From: Nyssa sinensis
Lineage: Eukaryota; Streptophyta; Magnoliopsida; Cornales; Nyssaceae
Length of the DNA: 64,000 bases
Assembly (NCBI GenBank): GCA_008638375.1
Contig: CM018050.1
Coordinates: forward strand, 24,354,216 to 24,418,215
Reading direction: 5' to 3'
Positions 37,997 through 50,302 of this stretch are shown here, piece by piece. The notes beneath the pieces are model-generated. The model made no database searches, had not been told where the DNA came from, and saw nothing but the letters and a program-made list of their open reading frames with translations. Position numbers and translations under genes: made by a program. How positions within the stretch are numbered: position 1 is the first letter of the stretch; every line of letters starts with the position of its first letter.

Positions 37997-39061
37997 TCAC
38001 CACCTTCCATAAGCTATTGACTTCAAAATAAAAAAACAGAGTTCAATAGGAAAACTACTATCTATGGATATCTTCAAATTCCTACTTTTATGGTTCCTAA
38101 TCCTACTCAACTTGGGAGATCTACACCCTATAAATAAAGCAATAAGTATCGGAGGGAGGTGGTGGAACCATTTCAGAGTAGTTCCCTTCAAGCTGGTAAT
38201 GAAGGTTCGGCACATAAAAGTATCGGAGGCCCCGTGGAGGGCCATCGTATGCTGGTAGTGCGAGAGATGATCTCTTGGGTCTCCAGTCCCATCGTACAGG
38301 GTGAACTTTGGCACCGTGAATTTTCTAGGCCTTTCTTCTGACATGATGGCGTGAGTGAATGGAGTGGCAAGTCTTCCGAGCAGCCTGGCCAACTCATCCT
38401 GCTCTAGAGGGTTCTGGGCAACTCTCAAAGCAATTGTTTGGTCCATAGATTCGACAATTTCTTCTACCCTCCGTGGGTCTCTGAACTGGACCTCTTGTGA
38501 ACCTTGTCTTATAGCCTCGGCTTCAGGGTAGTCGGGCTGAGTACGTCCCTCGGATAGAAGCGGGTTTCGAACTGGAGGGATTGGTGCTGATTGGGGATGA
38601 GGCTCCTGTGGTGCCGGAGGTGCTCCCGAGGCCCTTGGAGTTGGGGCTCTAGTAGTGCTCCGGTAATGGACGTCAGGGATGAAAGTTGATGTTCCCCAGC
38701 CTGGGGCTGCTGACGGCTATGGATCTCTGCCAACGCGAGCAACACCCTGGGGGTGCCCAGGCTGGTTATTAGGAGCCTGCTCATGGGGCTTTTCATTCTC
38801 AACGGTGATAGGGGGTTGTGCTCTTGCAACAATGTTAACCAGCGGATTAGGAGGACTCGTCCCTTGATTCTGTGTGAGCGTTGCAAGTGTTCTAGTTATG
38901 GAAAGCAACTATTCCTACACTAGTTCGTTGTGTCGTTTGATTGATTCGATCTCTTGTCGCATGGGATCAACCGTTGGCCCTCTTGCTCGTGGAGCAGGCG
39001 GCCAACGTTGAGAGCTTTGCGGATTCTGAGTATTCTGTCGTGGTCGGAGATTTGGGGCCAT
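37997..39061 (-). pseudogene. Ty3/gypsy gag (gypsy 2), decayed
   Basis: On the minus strand an ATG at 39061 begins MAPNLRPRQNTQ. After a stop and frame changes in a Pro/Gln-rich region (38900-38500), the conserved gag core follows at 38446-38150: RKFTVPKFTLYDGTGDPRDHLSHY and FITSLKGTTLKWFHHLPP. This is typical of plant Tat/Athila-type gag. Coding resemblance ends near 38140; the rest of the element is absent, so this is a truncated 5' part. Confidence 0.8.
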
Positions 39062-39117
39062 GGTTTTTCGGTGAGGAAAAAAAAAGGTAAGTTTGTGAAT
39101 AGAGTACTTGGAGATTA

Positions 39118-39142
39118 GTCGTTCCCATAGACGGCGCCAAAC
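39118..39142 (-). promoter_or_regulatory. Primer-binding site of gypsy 2
   Basis: The minus strand reads TTTGGCGCCGTCTATGGGAA, the usual PBS region of plant Tat/Athila-type elements. It lies about 70 bases before the gag ATG and directly after an LTR terminus ending GCATCA. Confidence 0.8.
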
Positions 39143-39700
39143 TGATGCTGCACTTTTCGACTCGTAATAAATCTGAGCTCCGCGACCTGTAGAACACTCA
39201 GAAAAGGGATCAGAGGACCACCGGATTGGCTCCGGCGGTAGCCGCTCCGATGCTTAAGTAAGTAAATGGAATTGAAAAGACTGTATTGAAAGCCAAAGAA
39301 TGAGCATAAAAAATAAAGCGTACCTTTAGGGTTTAATTTATAAACCGTGGCCTTCCTAAGTTGATTAGGATTTGGAGCCATGAATATAGGGATTTGATCA
39401 TCGGAGATTGCAGTTACCTTGTGGAGTATTGTGTCGTAGACGGAGATAATCATAAATAGTAGTTTCCGTGTTGAAGACTGTTTCCTTATTCCCCGCCTGA
39501 CAGTCGTTAAAGAAACCATAAGGCCGGAACCATCCGAAATACTGAGTGAATATTGCAGAGCCTAAGGTCTGGAGAATATGTGCATGAGAATGCCTTGGAG
39601 GCTCCGCCTGCTCTGTGTGACCGAGTTTATCGGTTCTGTAAACACACGTGTCTCAAGGTGATTGGTGTGTCTGTTTGTGGTATATCAGTACCATTTGCTG
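39142..39700 (-). repeat. Probable 5' LTR of gypsy 2
   Basis: On the plus strand the block starts TGATGCTGCAC at 39142, the complement of an LTR end, next to the PBS. The outer border is not visible because no second LTR is in the window, so 39700 is an estimate. Open frames here (39115-39519, 39553-39735) are chance. Confidence 0.5.
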
Positions 39701-39719
39701 TAATGGATATTGAATGTTT

Positions 39720-39859
39720 CATATCCCATTTATAATATTATGTAGTATTTAGTAATATTATAATATTTCAATCTATTACAAATATGTATTTATAGTGATA
39801 TATATTTCAATCTATTACGTTATTTAGTATTAGTGATATAAAAATATTCCAATCTATTA

Positions 39860-39905
<46 letters not shown>

Positions 39906-40140
39906 CAATCACAATCCAAAGAATTTTATGCATTAATATTTGTGGTATATTATATGATAAATAAATTATTTATGAATGTTGAAGCAAATTTGAGACTTAT
40001 TATACAACAAACTCCTTCACATTATCAGTTACTATATATAACTGGTTAAAATATTTTTGAAACCTTTTTTAAGGAGGTTGAGATATTTATAAACCTTACA
40101 TTTTCTATTTTTAGTTGGATTGATATACACGAATTTGGAT

Positions 40141-40191
<51 letters not shown>

Positions 40192-40500
40192 TTGGGGCCT
40201 TTATTTATAGTTAAAGCATTGACACGGAATATAATTTGTTAAAATATTTATAAGACTTTTTATTTATTTATAGGGATTAGATTTTTTTAAGTTGCACACT
40301 TTTCCTTTTAGTTGGATTGTACAATAAATATACACGAGATTTGGAGTGAGGGCTTTACATTGGAGCCGGCAGTGATATTAAAACCAGGAACATCGTGTAA
40401 CTTCAAAAGTAAAAGGAGTACGATATATAATTGTGAAAAATAAAGAAGGCGTGAATTCAAAATTTTAAATCAGGGGCGAAGTGTAATTTTAAAAATAAGG
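39720..40500. repeat. AT-rich spacer with (TA)n tracts and short repeats
   Basis: 'tttcaatctattac' occurs three times in 39765-39860. (TA)n runs lie at 39865-39903 and 40139-40186. The segment containing 'tagttggattg' plus 'atacacga' occurs near 40110 and again near 40305. No gene is visible. Confidence 0.7.
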
Positions 40501-40575
40501 GGGTGTACATATACAATTGTTAAAATAAAAAAGGTGACCCGGGTTGCCTTGCGGAATCTAGGTAGATCATAAGAC

Positions 40576-40583
40576 TATAAATA
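40576..40583 (+). promoter_or_regulatory. TATA box of the small two-exon gene
   Basis: TATAAATA lies 56 bases before the start codon at 40632. This predicts transcription starting near 40605-40610 and a very short 5' leader. Confidence 0.6.
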
Positions 40584-40631
40584 CAGCAACCTTCCCTTAT
40601 AAAATTGCGCGTCTGAAAGGGAGAGAGAATC

Positions 40632-40986
40632 ATGAAAGCCATGGCAAGCAAGTTCATTGTTTCTTCCCCGCGAATTTTGCGGTCTGCCTCGGGTAGACCT
40701 CCACCTTCTGTTTTGCGAACCAATTCTGTCTTAGTTACGTCTCTCCCGGTGCTTTCTTCACCGTCTGCCCCTGCTTTGCGATCCAGCTTTTCCAGAATAT
40801 TTACCATTCGGAACCAAGAAAATGAAAGTGGTGAGTTTCTTATTAATTAGACAGGCCATATTTATGTGGTGAATACAAAAATAAAATAAAATCTTGCCAG
40901 TCAATGGTTTACTTTTTTTGTTTAATTGTTTTTCAAATGTCGTAAAGATTAGTTCGCAAATCAAACCAATGCTTACGATGACCTTC

Positions 40987-41017
<31 letters not shown>

Positions 41018-43126
41018 ATTGAGGCATTATATACTTATTTCAAGATCCAGAGCTGATCCTATTCCAGTCTTGCACTGCTGTTTATTGACAGCGATTCAGC
41101 ACATAACGAAAGTCGTGCCCGAAATTTAGTCACCGCGGGCCCCACTTGCATATTAATTTCTTGATTTGAGTAAGGCTGAGCCCAAGACTGATATGAACCC
41201 CACTGAATTATTTTTTTTCCTTATTTACAAAAGACTGATATGAATTCACTGAAGTTTTTAAAAAAATTTTGGTTAGTTCAATATTTTAGAAATTTATAAA
41301 ATTTTTTAAATTTACCCTCACAAAATAAATTATTTTTTATGTTTCGGTAAGGGGTATCATGCGTCAGCTTACGCAAATTAGACAGTTAAACCTACCTTTT
41401 AAGCTCTTGCTACCAACAATTCTTTCCGTGACAGTCAAACCCATGCTTTAAGCTCTTGTTGCCAACAATCGGCACAGAAGGGACTTAAACTCGAGGCGCT
41501 TAAATTTTATTCTTAACGTCTTTACTATTCGACTACACCCCCGGGTAGTCTAAATATTTTTGTTTTTGACTTGCCTCCAATGAGTTTGTATTTACAAATT
41601 TTTTGATTAGTTATATTTATGTATTGACATTGCAAAGAATAAAATATTAGATGACTAAATAATTAAGTTAATTATTTCTATTAGTTTAAGATTTTTAAAT
41701 AGTTGGTGTAGTTAAATAATTTAGTTATACTCTTTTTATTAGAAATGTTATTTCGATTTTAGACATTTATTCAATTGCTTTGTTCCTGTTATACTATCAT
41801 TTCACACTTGGTGAATTAAGATTTTAACAATTATTTCCTTAATTTTATTTATTAGAATTATTTTGTCGCTTATATTATTGATTTTGTAATTAATGAAAGA
41901 CTTAACAATTTTTTTTTTACAATCTTCATAGGTATGCTGAAGGAAAAAAATATTGATTAAAGGCTTATGGTCTAAAAATTTAGTATCCCAAAGGGAGAGA
42001 AGAAAATATATATGCGGATGAATATCTAACTATATAACTTTTTATTTTTCATTTTATGTTTTATGGTTCAAATATTAGAAGGCACATCATACAAATTTTT
42101 TCAATGTTGCTTTTCTTTTACTTTTTTTAATACATAGACAGAGAAAGAGAATGGTCTTAAGGCTATTTGATGAATAATTAACCTGAAAAGTGGAGGAAAA
42201 ATACATTCAAAAGATCTTAGAAGATATTTGGATTCCAACTAGACAACTATTGTTAGCCTTGCTTCTATAACTCATCCAAATATTAAACCATAAATTAATT
42301 CATATAACTACTTCAAAAATAAAATGGAGAGAGAAAATATTTAAAATAAATAGTTATAAAAAAAATTTGTATAAGAATTAATATTTGTATAAAAGTAATG
42401 TCAAAATTATGTACAAATATTATTTCGTAAGCAATAGTAAAAGTTAAAAAATGTGATTCAGGGCATGAATCCAATGTACAAAATGTGTTACAATTTTTTA
42501 GTTATAGTGGAAATAATACAGTTGGTTGTATTTAACTTAATCTTACTTTTTGTAAATATACTGATCAATTTTTTAAAAAATTATTCTTTTTAATTAGTTA
42601 AAATACATGTAGTAACCCTTAAATTCATATATACCCTAATTATTTTGTTTTTTTTTTTGTCAGATCTGTACAGGTAAATGTTTATATTTATAAAAATTTG
42701 TTTAGTCAAAAACTACGTTAAACAATCTAAATGCTTCTTTAGTTTAGCCTTTGAATAAAGGAGAAGGAACTGAACCCGTATTTTATTAATTATATGCATG
42801 CAGATAATGAATTTTGTCACAAATTGTACTATAATGCCATTCGCCAAATCTTGGGGCAGCCTTCTTTTCAGTCGCTGAAAGGCGATCTAATACAAGGCCT
42901 TGTACAACATTTGAAACATTTTAGCGGAAAAGATCCCACGGTTGATACCGGACTCGGAATTGCTGCTTCAATTGATTTCTTGAAGATGTTTAATGAATCA
43001 AAACCTGAATTAGACGACATCAGGAGAAGAGCTTTAGAAGGAGCAATGTCATTGAAGAAAGGAGATGTGCATAAAGGGAAGGAGAAATTGAAGACAACAA
43101 GAGATGATATTCCCAAGCATATTTGA
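40632..43126 (+). CDS. Unrecognised small protein with organelle presequence (two exons)
   Basis: Exon 1 (40632-40830) ends at GTG|GTGAGT, phase 1. Exon 2 (42804-43126, stop TGA) starts after TGCATGCAG. The joined product has 173 residues. Residues 1-60 are rich in Ser, Arg, Pro and Leu with no acidic residue, a convincing mitochondrial or plastid transit peptide. Residues 67-173 are mainly helical and charged, with DNEFCHKLYYNAIRQILGQPSFQSLKG, a central GLGIAASIDFLKMF segment and a lysine-rich tail. No transmembrane helix or catalytic motif is visible and I do not recognise the family. A TATA box upstream, consensus splice sites and an in-frame join support a real gene. The 1.97-kb intron could hide further exons, so the middle of the model is less certain than its ends. 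Confidence 0.65.
40831..42803 (+). other. Intron of the small two-exon gene
   Basis: Phase-1 intron of 1,973 bp. It holds a C22A11 homopolymer junction (40986-41018), a SINE-like block (41465-41550) and AT-rich sequence. It shows no convincing extra exon. Confidence 0.6.
41465..41550 (-). mobile_element. tRNA-derived SINE-like sequence in the intron
   Basis: On the minus strand TAGTCGAATAG (41535-41525) matches the pol III A-box fully, and GTTTAAGTC (41490-41482) matches the B-box with one mismatch. The head GGGGGTGTAGTCGAATAG resembles plant SINE heads. The segment 'aagctcttg-ccaacaat', repeated at 41400-41422 and 41449-41470, flanks it. Confidence 0.45.
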
Positions 43127-43849
43127 TAAAAGAAAGGTGGTTGGTCTGGTCATACAATGCACGTACACTCAAGTGTTAAGCGTATGTTAGGATTTAAATT
43201 GTAGTTAGATGGTCTGCCTATATATTATTTTTAAAATCATATTATGCACAATAATGCAGTACTGCCAAGGTCATGGGGTGCCATTTGCCATATGGACATA
43301 TCATGGCGGTTCCTTGCAATTGGAATTTTCGGTAAGGAGGAGGATTACCATTTTGTTATGGGAAGAACTTTGTACGTAGTGGTTTGTCTAGCAAGTACTA
43401 CTTTCTTATGTCTAAGAATTAGTGCATTAAGTTGTAAACCTAGTTTGAATTTAAAATGTTGTCTATCTTATATTTCCGTTGGCACTTTGCATTGATAACT
43501 GGTTCAACGATGACATATGGGAAGATACCCCCCCCCCCCCTCTCTCTCTCTCTAAAATTACCTTTCATTGTAATAAAAAGGAATGGATGCCATTTATAAC
43601 ATTCTGACCAATGAAAAATAAATGTTGTCATATCTTTTACGAGTATTTATGTGTCTTTTTCAAAAAAATGCCATTGATGTTGATATAATTAACCAAAAAC
43701 ATCACCATTGAAAAGATCAAGACATGTAAACACTAAGTCATAAGCGTCCATGTCTCAGTTACAAATCTCAAGTTTAGCTCGGTGCCCTTCGTTAGGGGTT
43801 CTTTTCCGAGCTAGGAACGCGACCAAGTTCTGCCTTGACCAAGTAAATT
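43127..43849. other. 3' flank of the small gene
   Basis: This is the likely 3' UTR, up to perhaps 43450. A compound tract of C and CT repeats lies at 43528-43553. The part after 43730 ('ctcggtgcccttcg', 'gagctaggaacgcgacc') looks like degraded LTR sequence but has no partner in the window. No gene is visible. Confidence 0.5.
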
Positions 43850-44195
43850 TGTTGACATAACTATTTAAAATTCATGATCGCAGACTCTAATCAGGAAACT
43901 GCCACTTTGAACTTATTTGATTAGTATGGAATCTCTATAATTTACTCCATAAGATATTCTATCAATTGACAACCAATTTATTATATAATGGAAACAAGGT
44001 AGGCACATAGCCTTAAGTTCAATTCTCCAATTCAATTTATAGTAAGATTGTACCTTTCTCGTTCTCAAACTTGATCATCGGTGAAGCCATCACCGGGGCA
44101 TCTCTATTGACCTTGTTTACTTTTTATTGTCTTCTAGAAGACAAACAAGCTATCTCAACCACTGACCAAGCCTTGACAGTTTTTTTACCATAACA
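43850..44195 (+). repeat. LTR-like block L1 (satellite unit 1)
   Basis: The 346-bp block starts TGTTGACATAACTA and ends TTACCATAACA (TGTT...AACA). It is directly followed by TTTGGCATCGTTTGTGGGA, close to the TTTGGCGCCGTCTGTGGGA primer-binding region of plant Ty3/gypsy elements. It is about 85-90% identical by eye to 49518-49875, and homology continues past the PBS into the leader. Confidence 0.7.
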
Positions 44196-44333
44196 ATTTG
44201 GCATCGTTTGTGGGACTCAGTCGTCTATTAATTTTCTTATAGGCTCAAAATTGTTAGTATAGTCCCAAATCAGTTTTATGATGTACACAAAATAAATTGC
44301 TCTTGCATCAGAATAGTTATAAGTACTCCAACA

Positions 44334-46840
44334 TTAAAATTGTTTTGGTTCAGAGATTACACATGCACTTGGCATGAACAAGGCAAAGGAAATGACAAAA
44401 CTTTGATTGTTGGGTTGTATGAAATTAAGTGATGTTAAATATTGGCTTTTCATATCAGACTTTCGTAATTAAGAAAATTGAATTATTCTAATACTCCAAC
44501 ATTAAAAGAAGACAGGTACGCGACATTTTCAGAAGCAATTGTGGTTCAGATATTATCTTTGATTACACATTCACTTGATGTGAATAGGGTTAAGGAAATG
44601 ACAAAACTTTGGTTGTTGGGCTACATGAAATGAAGTGATGTTAAATATCAATATTTTGTAATTAAGAAAATTGAATTATTCTAGTACTCCAACATTAAAA
44701 TAGGACAGGTAGGAAAGGTTTCAGATGCAGTTGTGGTTCAAATATTTTCTCTTATTACACATGCACTTGACGTGAATAAGGCGAAGGAAATGACAAAGCT
44801 CTGGTTGTTGAGCTGCATGAAATTAAAGGATCTTAAATATCGGCTTTCCAAATAAGTCTTTCATAATTAAGAAAATTGAATTATTCTAGTGCTCCAACAT
44901 TAAAATAGGACAAGAAGATAACGTTTCAGATGCAGTTGTGGTTCAGAGATTACACATGCACTTGACACGAACAAGGCAAAGAAAATGACAAAACTTTTGT
45001 TGTTGGGCTGCATGAAATTAAGTGATGTTAAATATCAGATTTTCATATCAGTCTTTCATAATTAAGGAAATTAGATTATTCTAGTACTCCAACAATATTA
45101 AAAGAAGACATGTAGGTGACATTTTCAGAAGCAATTGTCGTTCAGATATTATCTTTGATTACACATGCACCTGATGTGAACAAGTTGAAGAAAATGACAA
45201 AACTTTGGTTGTTAGGCTACAAGAAATGAAGTGATGCTAAATATCGGCTTTTGATATCAGTCTTTAGTAATTAAGGAAATTGAATTATTCTGTTACTCCA
45301 ACATCAAAATAGGATAGGTATGTAACGTTTCAGATGCAATTGTGGTTCAGATATTATCTTTGATTACACATGCACTTGACATGAACAAGGCGAAGGAAAT
45401 GACAAAACTTGGTTGTTGGGCTGCATGAAATTAAGTGATGTTAAATATCGACTTTTCATATAAGTCTTTCATAATTAAGGAAATTGAATTGTTCTAGTAC
45501 TCCAACATTAAGATAGGACAAGAGATTGCACATGCACTTGACATGAACAAGGCAAAGAAAATGACGAAACTTTGGTTGTTGGGCTGCATGAAATTAAGTG
45601 ATGCTAAATATCAAATTTTCGTATCAGTCTTTTGTAAGTAAAGAAATTGAATGATTCCAGTACATCAATAATAAAAAAAGACAGGTAGGTGACATTTTCA
45701 AAAGCTATTGTGGTTCAGATATTATATTTAATTACACATGCACCTAACGTGAACAAGGTGAAGGAAATGACAAAACTTTGGTTGGTGTGTTACATGAAAT
45801 GAAGTGATGTTAAATATCGGCTTTTGATATCAGTCTTTCGTAATTAAGGAAATTGAATTATTCTAGTACTCCAACATTAAAATAGGATAGGTAGGTAACA
45901 TTTTAGATGCAGTTGTAGTTCAGATATTATCCCTGATTACACATGCACTTGACATGAACAAGGCGAAGGAAATGACAAAACTTGGTTGTTGGGCTACATG
46001 AAATTAAGTGATGTTAAATATTGACTTTTCATATAAGTCTTTCACAATTAAGGAAATTAAATTATTCTAGTACTCCAACATTAAAATGGGACAAGTAGAT
46101 AACGTTTCAGTTGTAGTTGTGGTTAAGAGATTTCATATGCACTTGACATGAACAAGGCAAAGAAAATGATAAAACTTTGGTTGTTGGGCTCCATGAAATT
46201 AAGTGATGTTAATTATCGGATTTTCATATCAGTTTTACATAAGCAAGGAAATTGAATTATTCTAGGACACCAACATTAAAAGAAGACAGGTAGGAGACAT
46301 TTTCATAATCAATTGTAGTCCAGATATTATCTTTGATTACACATGCACTTGATGTGAACAAGGTGAAGGAGATGACAAAACTTTGGTTGGTGTGTTCCAT
46401 GAAATGAGATGTTAAATATTAACTTTTGATATCAGTCTTTCATAATTAAGAAAATTTAATTATTCAACTACTCCAACATGAAAATAGGACAGGTAGGTAA
46501 CGTTTTAGATGCAGTTGTGGTTCAAATATTATCTCTGATTACACATGCACTTGATGTAAATGAGGCGAAGGAAATGACAAAACTTTGGATGTTGGTTGCA
46601 TGCAATTCAGTGATGTTAAATATCGGCTTTTCATATAAGTCTTTTCTAATTAAGGAAAATCAATTATTCCAATACTCCAACGTTAAAATAGGATAGGTAG
46701 ATAACATTTCAAATGTAGTTGTGGTTCAGAGATTACACAAGCACTTGACACGAACATGGCATAAGAAATGACAAAACTTTGGTTGTTGGGCTGCATGAAA
46801 TTAAGTGATGTTAAATATCATATTTCCATATCAATCTTGA
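44334..46840 (+). repeat. Tandem array 1: ~200-bp monomers with trimeric higher-order repeat
   Basis: Thirteen head-to-tail monomers start (at the 'tactccaacattaaaa' mark) at 44334, 44492, 44685, 44890, 45085, 45294, 45498, 45661, 45867, 46071, 46266, 46469 and 46673. Most are 193-209 bp; the first and seventh are shortened by deletion. Three types alternate as a-b-c: type a has 'aagaagacagg...gaagcaattg' and 'gaaatgaagtg'; b has 'aataggacagg...gatgcagttg' and 'gaaattaagtg'; c lacks the 'atattatct' segment (direct 'cagagattacac'). Same-type spacing is about 570-612 bp over four trimers. There are no spacers between monomers and no conserved open frame. Confidence 0.92.
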
Positions 46841-49517
46841 GGATTTCCTTGTTAACCGAACACCACCGCAGTTCTGTACCCCCTTAGGTGCAGACTTTCA
46901 AGAGTCAGCAGGAGCTTCATCTTCTTCCGCCAGTCAGCCGATCACTAGGGATGAGCTCGAGGAGCGGTTATAGCTTCACCAAGATTAGATCACCACAGAC
47001 ATAGATCACAGGCTGGAGCAGCATTATCTCCGAGTCAAATCAAATTACTTTATCCTGATTATGCAGGAGAGACGTACTACTTAATGCGATGAGCCATTTA
47101 GGGACTGATAGAGACTATAGCTCAAGTCTTTCCTCCTCCTCTACTTGCAAATGATCAATGATGTTGTAGCTAGTTACATGAGTGATAAGTGTGATTATAG
47201 CGAGGTTTTTACCTGTATTTATGTTACTCATCAGCTTTTTTTTTTTTTTTACAGTACTTCTCTTTACTTTCTTGCTTATTTTTGTTGAGATTGATGATAG
47301 AACGTTTTATTTGATATCTTTGATATATATCTGCTGTCTCTATCATTTTTACTATCAGTACTCTATTATCTCTATATGTATATCTTTTAGTTGATATTTT
47401 ACTTCCTTTTTATCTTCCTTTGTAGTTTACCTCCTTTGTCATCGTGACAAAAAGATGGAGATATAGTGATATTAAAGGAGTTATATATAAAGGGGGAGAC
47501 TAGATATTTTTAGCACATATTGAGGGGGAGTAATATACATTTTTTTTGCATATGTTGAGATAGCTTTAAGTCACTTTATATTGTTCATATCATTTTTCTC
47601 ATGGCTTTGAGGTTTATTGCACCTTGTTCTACGTTGATACTCATCTGACATGTGATCTCATTGTTTCTATTTGACATATCTCTTGTGATGTGATCTCACA
47701 TGGTATAGTTGAAGGTGTTGTGCAGGAAACAAGTTGGCTACTTGTTGAAACAGTATTAAGTGAAATTTTAAGTATAGGATTCTGAGTTAAAATGTATAAT
47801 TTCCTTTTATCTGGCTCTTTGGGGATTATAGATTTTAGTATTGTAATTCTCATCCTTTTTGCAGTTTTGTCACGGATTGCCAAAAGGGGAGTTTGTTAGG
47901 ACCATGGAGTCCATTTTATAAATTGGCTAATTCAGTTAGACAAAATGTGCTTTGTGTGTAATCCGTACATAAGTCCTTTGAGTTGAGTACCTTGATGCCC
48001 GTTCTTACTCAAGTTCGTCCAAGAGACATAACCATGTATCACTACCGGTCGACTTATTTTTAGAAGGGTAAAATGGACTTTTGTATTTGATCGAATCTCA
48101 CACACTCACATCATGCATGCATAGCATATAAATTTTATTTTAATATCATATATGTGATTGACTTTTGGTTGTGAACTATTTTTCCCAAAATGCATCTTTG
48201 AAAATAAACAATTGGAAAAATTCAGTTCATAAGACATACCTTGAATGACGAGCTCACTGTTGCTCATTCGAACAAAGTCTTGGATCGTTTGAATGAACAA
48301 CAGTAGGGTTTGTTCTCATTCGTTTTCATTCTTTCGAACTCTTGTATCAAACGAGTTGTTGCAGCCTTAGAGTTGTACTCGTTACATGTTCATTCGAACG
48401 AGCCCTAGGCAAAAAACATATTTATAACTTGATGATGTTTAGAACTTGATGATTGCCCAAGGCCAATATTATAGCTCCACGAGGAATGATTCCTTAGAAT
48501 CAGAAGCATTCGAGAAATAAGATCTGGATAGAGTAATAAAAGTAAATGATTATATGAATCACTCTTAGAGTTAATTAGATTACCCATTGCAGATGACTTA
48601 AGGATGAAATTGGAAACTATTATTTTCACCAGTTGCAAGTGATTCTCTACTACAATTTTGTTCTTAAGAAGCTTGAAGTTGAAGGAAGCCTTATTCAGGA
48701 TATGAATGTTTTATGCATTGAGACATGCAAGAAATTCAGATGATTGGTGAATATTCAGATAACGGAAAGTTTGAGAGGATAGCGGTATATGTTTGAATGT
48801 GATAGATCTTTAATTACAAGTAAGGTTGACCATGTTATTGTGTAACTTTGGAGCTAGAAAACATGCCTAGTGTTCCCTATCCAACCAATGAGCTAAAATC
48901 TCGAATGGATAAGCTCAGTAAGGACTGGAGGAAGAATGAATGAGATCTAACTCGGTGGATTAGTCATGATCATATTAGTGATGATGTAAGTAGATGAGTG
49001 ATTTCATCCTATAAAGAGATAGCTCTTAAAATACAAGAATGAACTCTAAAAAGTAAAGTAAAAAATAGTTAAACTAATTTTGAAACTTAAATGATAGAAA
49101 GATATGAAAGATTCGATAATTGAGAAGTTACCACCAATAGAACTAAACATAAACAATCTATGATTAGAAATGACCTGAAGTATTCAATAGGTATTGGAAT
49201 AAACCAAGTACGAAACCATAAGTTAATTATGAACTGCGACGAAAAATAAGTCTTGTAAGTAATGGGGCACAACTAGCCCTGACTTAGAGATACTTACAAA
49301 TTTAAGAATCTAAGACTTATAGATCAAACAGATGAAAGGAAACTACTGTCGATTGAAACTGCCAAAAGCAATATTATAGAAGATTACGATTATGAAAGCA
49401 AAATAAGGAAGGTTGTCACGTGAGTTATAACTTTTGAAGTTTAATGAGATCCGAAGATCAAATAGGAGTAAAGCGCACTATCGAGCAATTAAACTAGCTA
49501 TGCGATAACAACAAATT
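46841..49517 (+). mobile_element. Retroelement remnant between the two satellite arrays
   Basis: The array stops abruptly at about 46840. A fragment reading roughly DELEERL...HRLEQHYLRVKS follows with stops, then a T-rich stretch. At 47880-47905, 'ccaaaaggggag' precedes TGTTAGGACC, looking like a polypurine tract followed by an LTR start. 'gtcatcgtgacaaaaagatggag' near 47438 resembles the 3' region of plant LTR elements. The right border and lineage are unknown. No gene is supported in 48100-49500. Confidence 0.45.
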
Positions 49518-49875
49518 TGTTGACATAACTATTACTTCATGTCTGAAATTTATGGTCACAAACTTTAATAAGGAAATTTCCACTATGAACTTATTTGATT
49601 ATTATGGAATCTCTATAATTTACTCCATAAGATATTCTATCAAGGATGACAACCAATTTACTATATAATGGAAACAAGGTAGGCACATAGCCTTAAGTTT
49701 AATTCTTCTATTCAATTTATAACAAGATTACACCTTTCTCGTTCTCTAACTTGATCATTGATGAGGCCATCACTAGGTCGTCTCTGTTGACCTTGTTTAA
49801 TTTTTATTGTCTTGTAGAAAACACAAAAGCTATCTCAACCACTGACCAAGCCCTGACATTTTTTTTACCACAACA
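49518..49875 (+). repeat. LTR-like block L2 (satellite unit 2)
   Basis: The 358-bp copy of L1 starts TGTTGACATAACTA and ends TTACCACAACA, followed by a more decayed PBS-like ATTTGGTATGTTCTATGGGAA. The following leader (49876-50012) is also homologous to 44196-44342, so L1 and L2 are two equivalent units and not simply the two LTRs of one element. Confidence 0.7.
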
Positions 49876-50302
49876 ATTTGGTATGTTCTATGGGAATCAG
49901 TCGTCTATTTCTTATTAGGCCCAAGATTTTTAATATAGTCCCAAATCAGTTTATGATGTGTACAAAATAAATTGCTCCTAAGTGAGAATAGTTATAAGTA
50001 CTCCAACATTAAAACTTTTTTATGTACAATATAGATAAAATGCTCTTGCACGGGAGTAGTGAGATGTGAACATTAATACGATGCTATTATATATGTACAG
50101 TTATTCTTCAACCATTACTTAGGCCCAACACTAGTTTAGTGTTCTCATGATTTAATAGAGCCTTGATAAATGAATTTAACACTCACATATTTTCGTTTAA
50201 AAAATTGTTAGATTTTTAATTAATTTGACCCATGTTGTTAATTAATTAAGATTTTAATGACCATAATCATGACTCCCAATTTTTAGGACTCGAAAATTTT
50301 AG

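Noticed and set aside
42664..42673. 10-nt micro-exon in the small gene (strong acceptor before, CAGGTAAAT donor after)
   Set aside because: Including it shifts the frame and creates an immediate stop in exon 2; no other exon was found to compensate.
46478..46696. 72-residue open frame inside a satellite monomer (MKIGQVGNVLDAVVVQ...)
   Set aside because: Neighbouring monomers carry stops and frame changes at the same place, so the frame is not maintained and there is no sign of protein selection.
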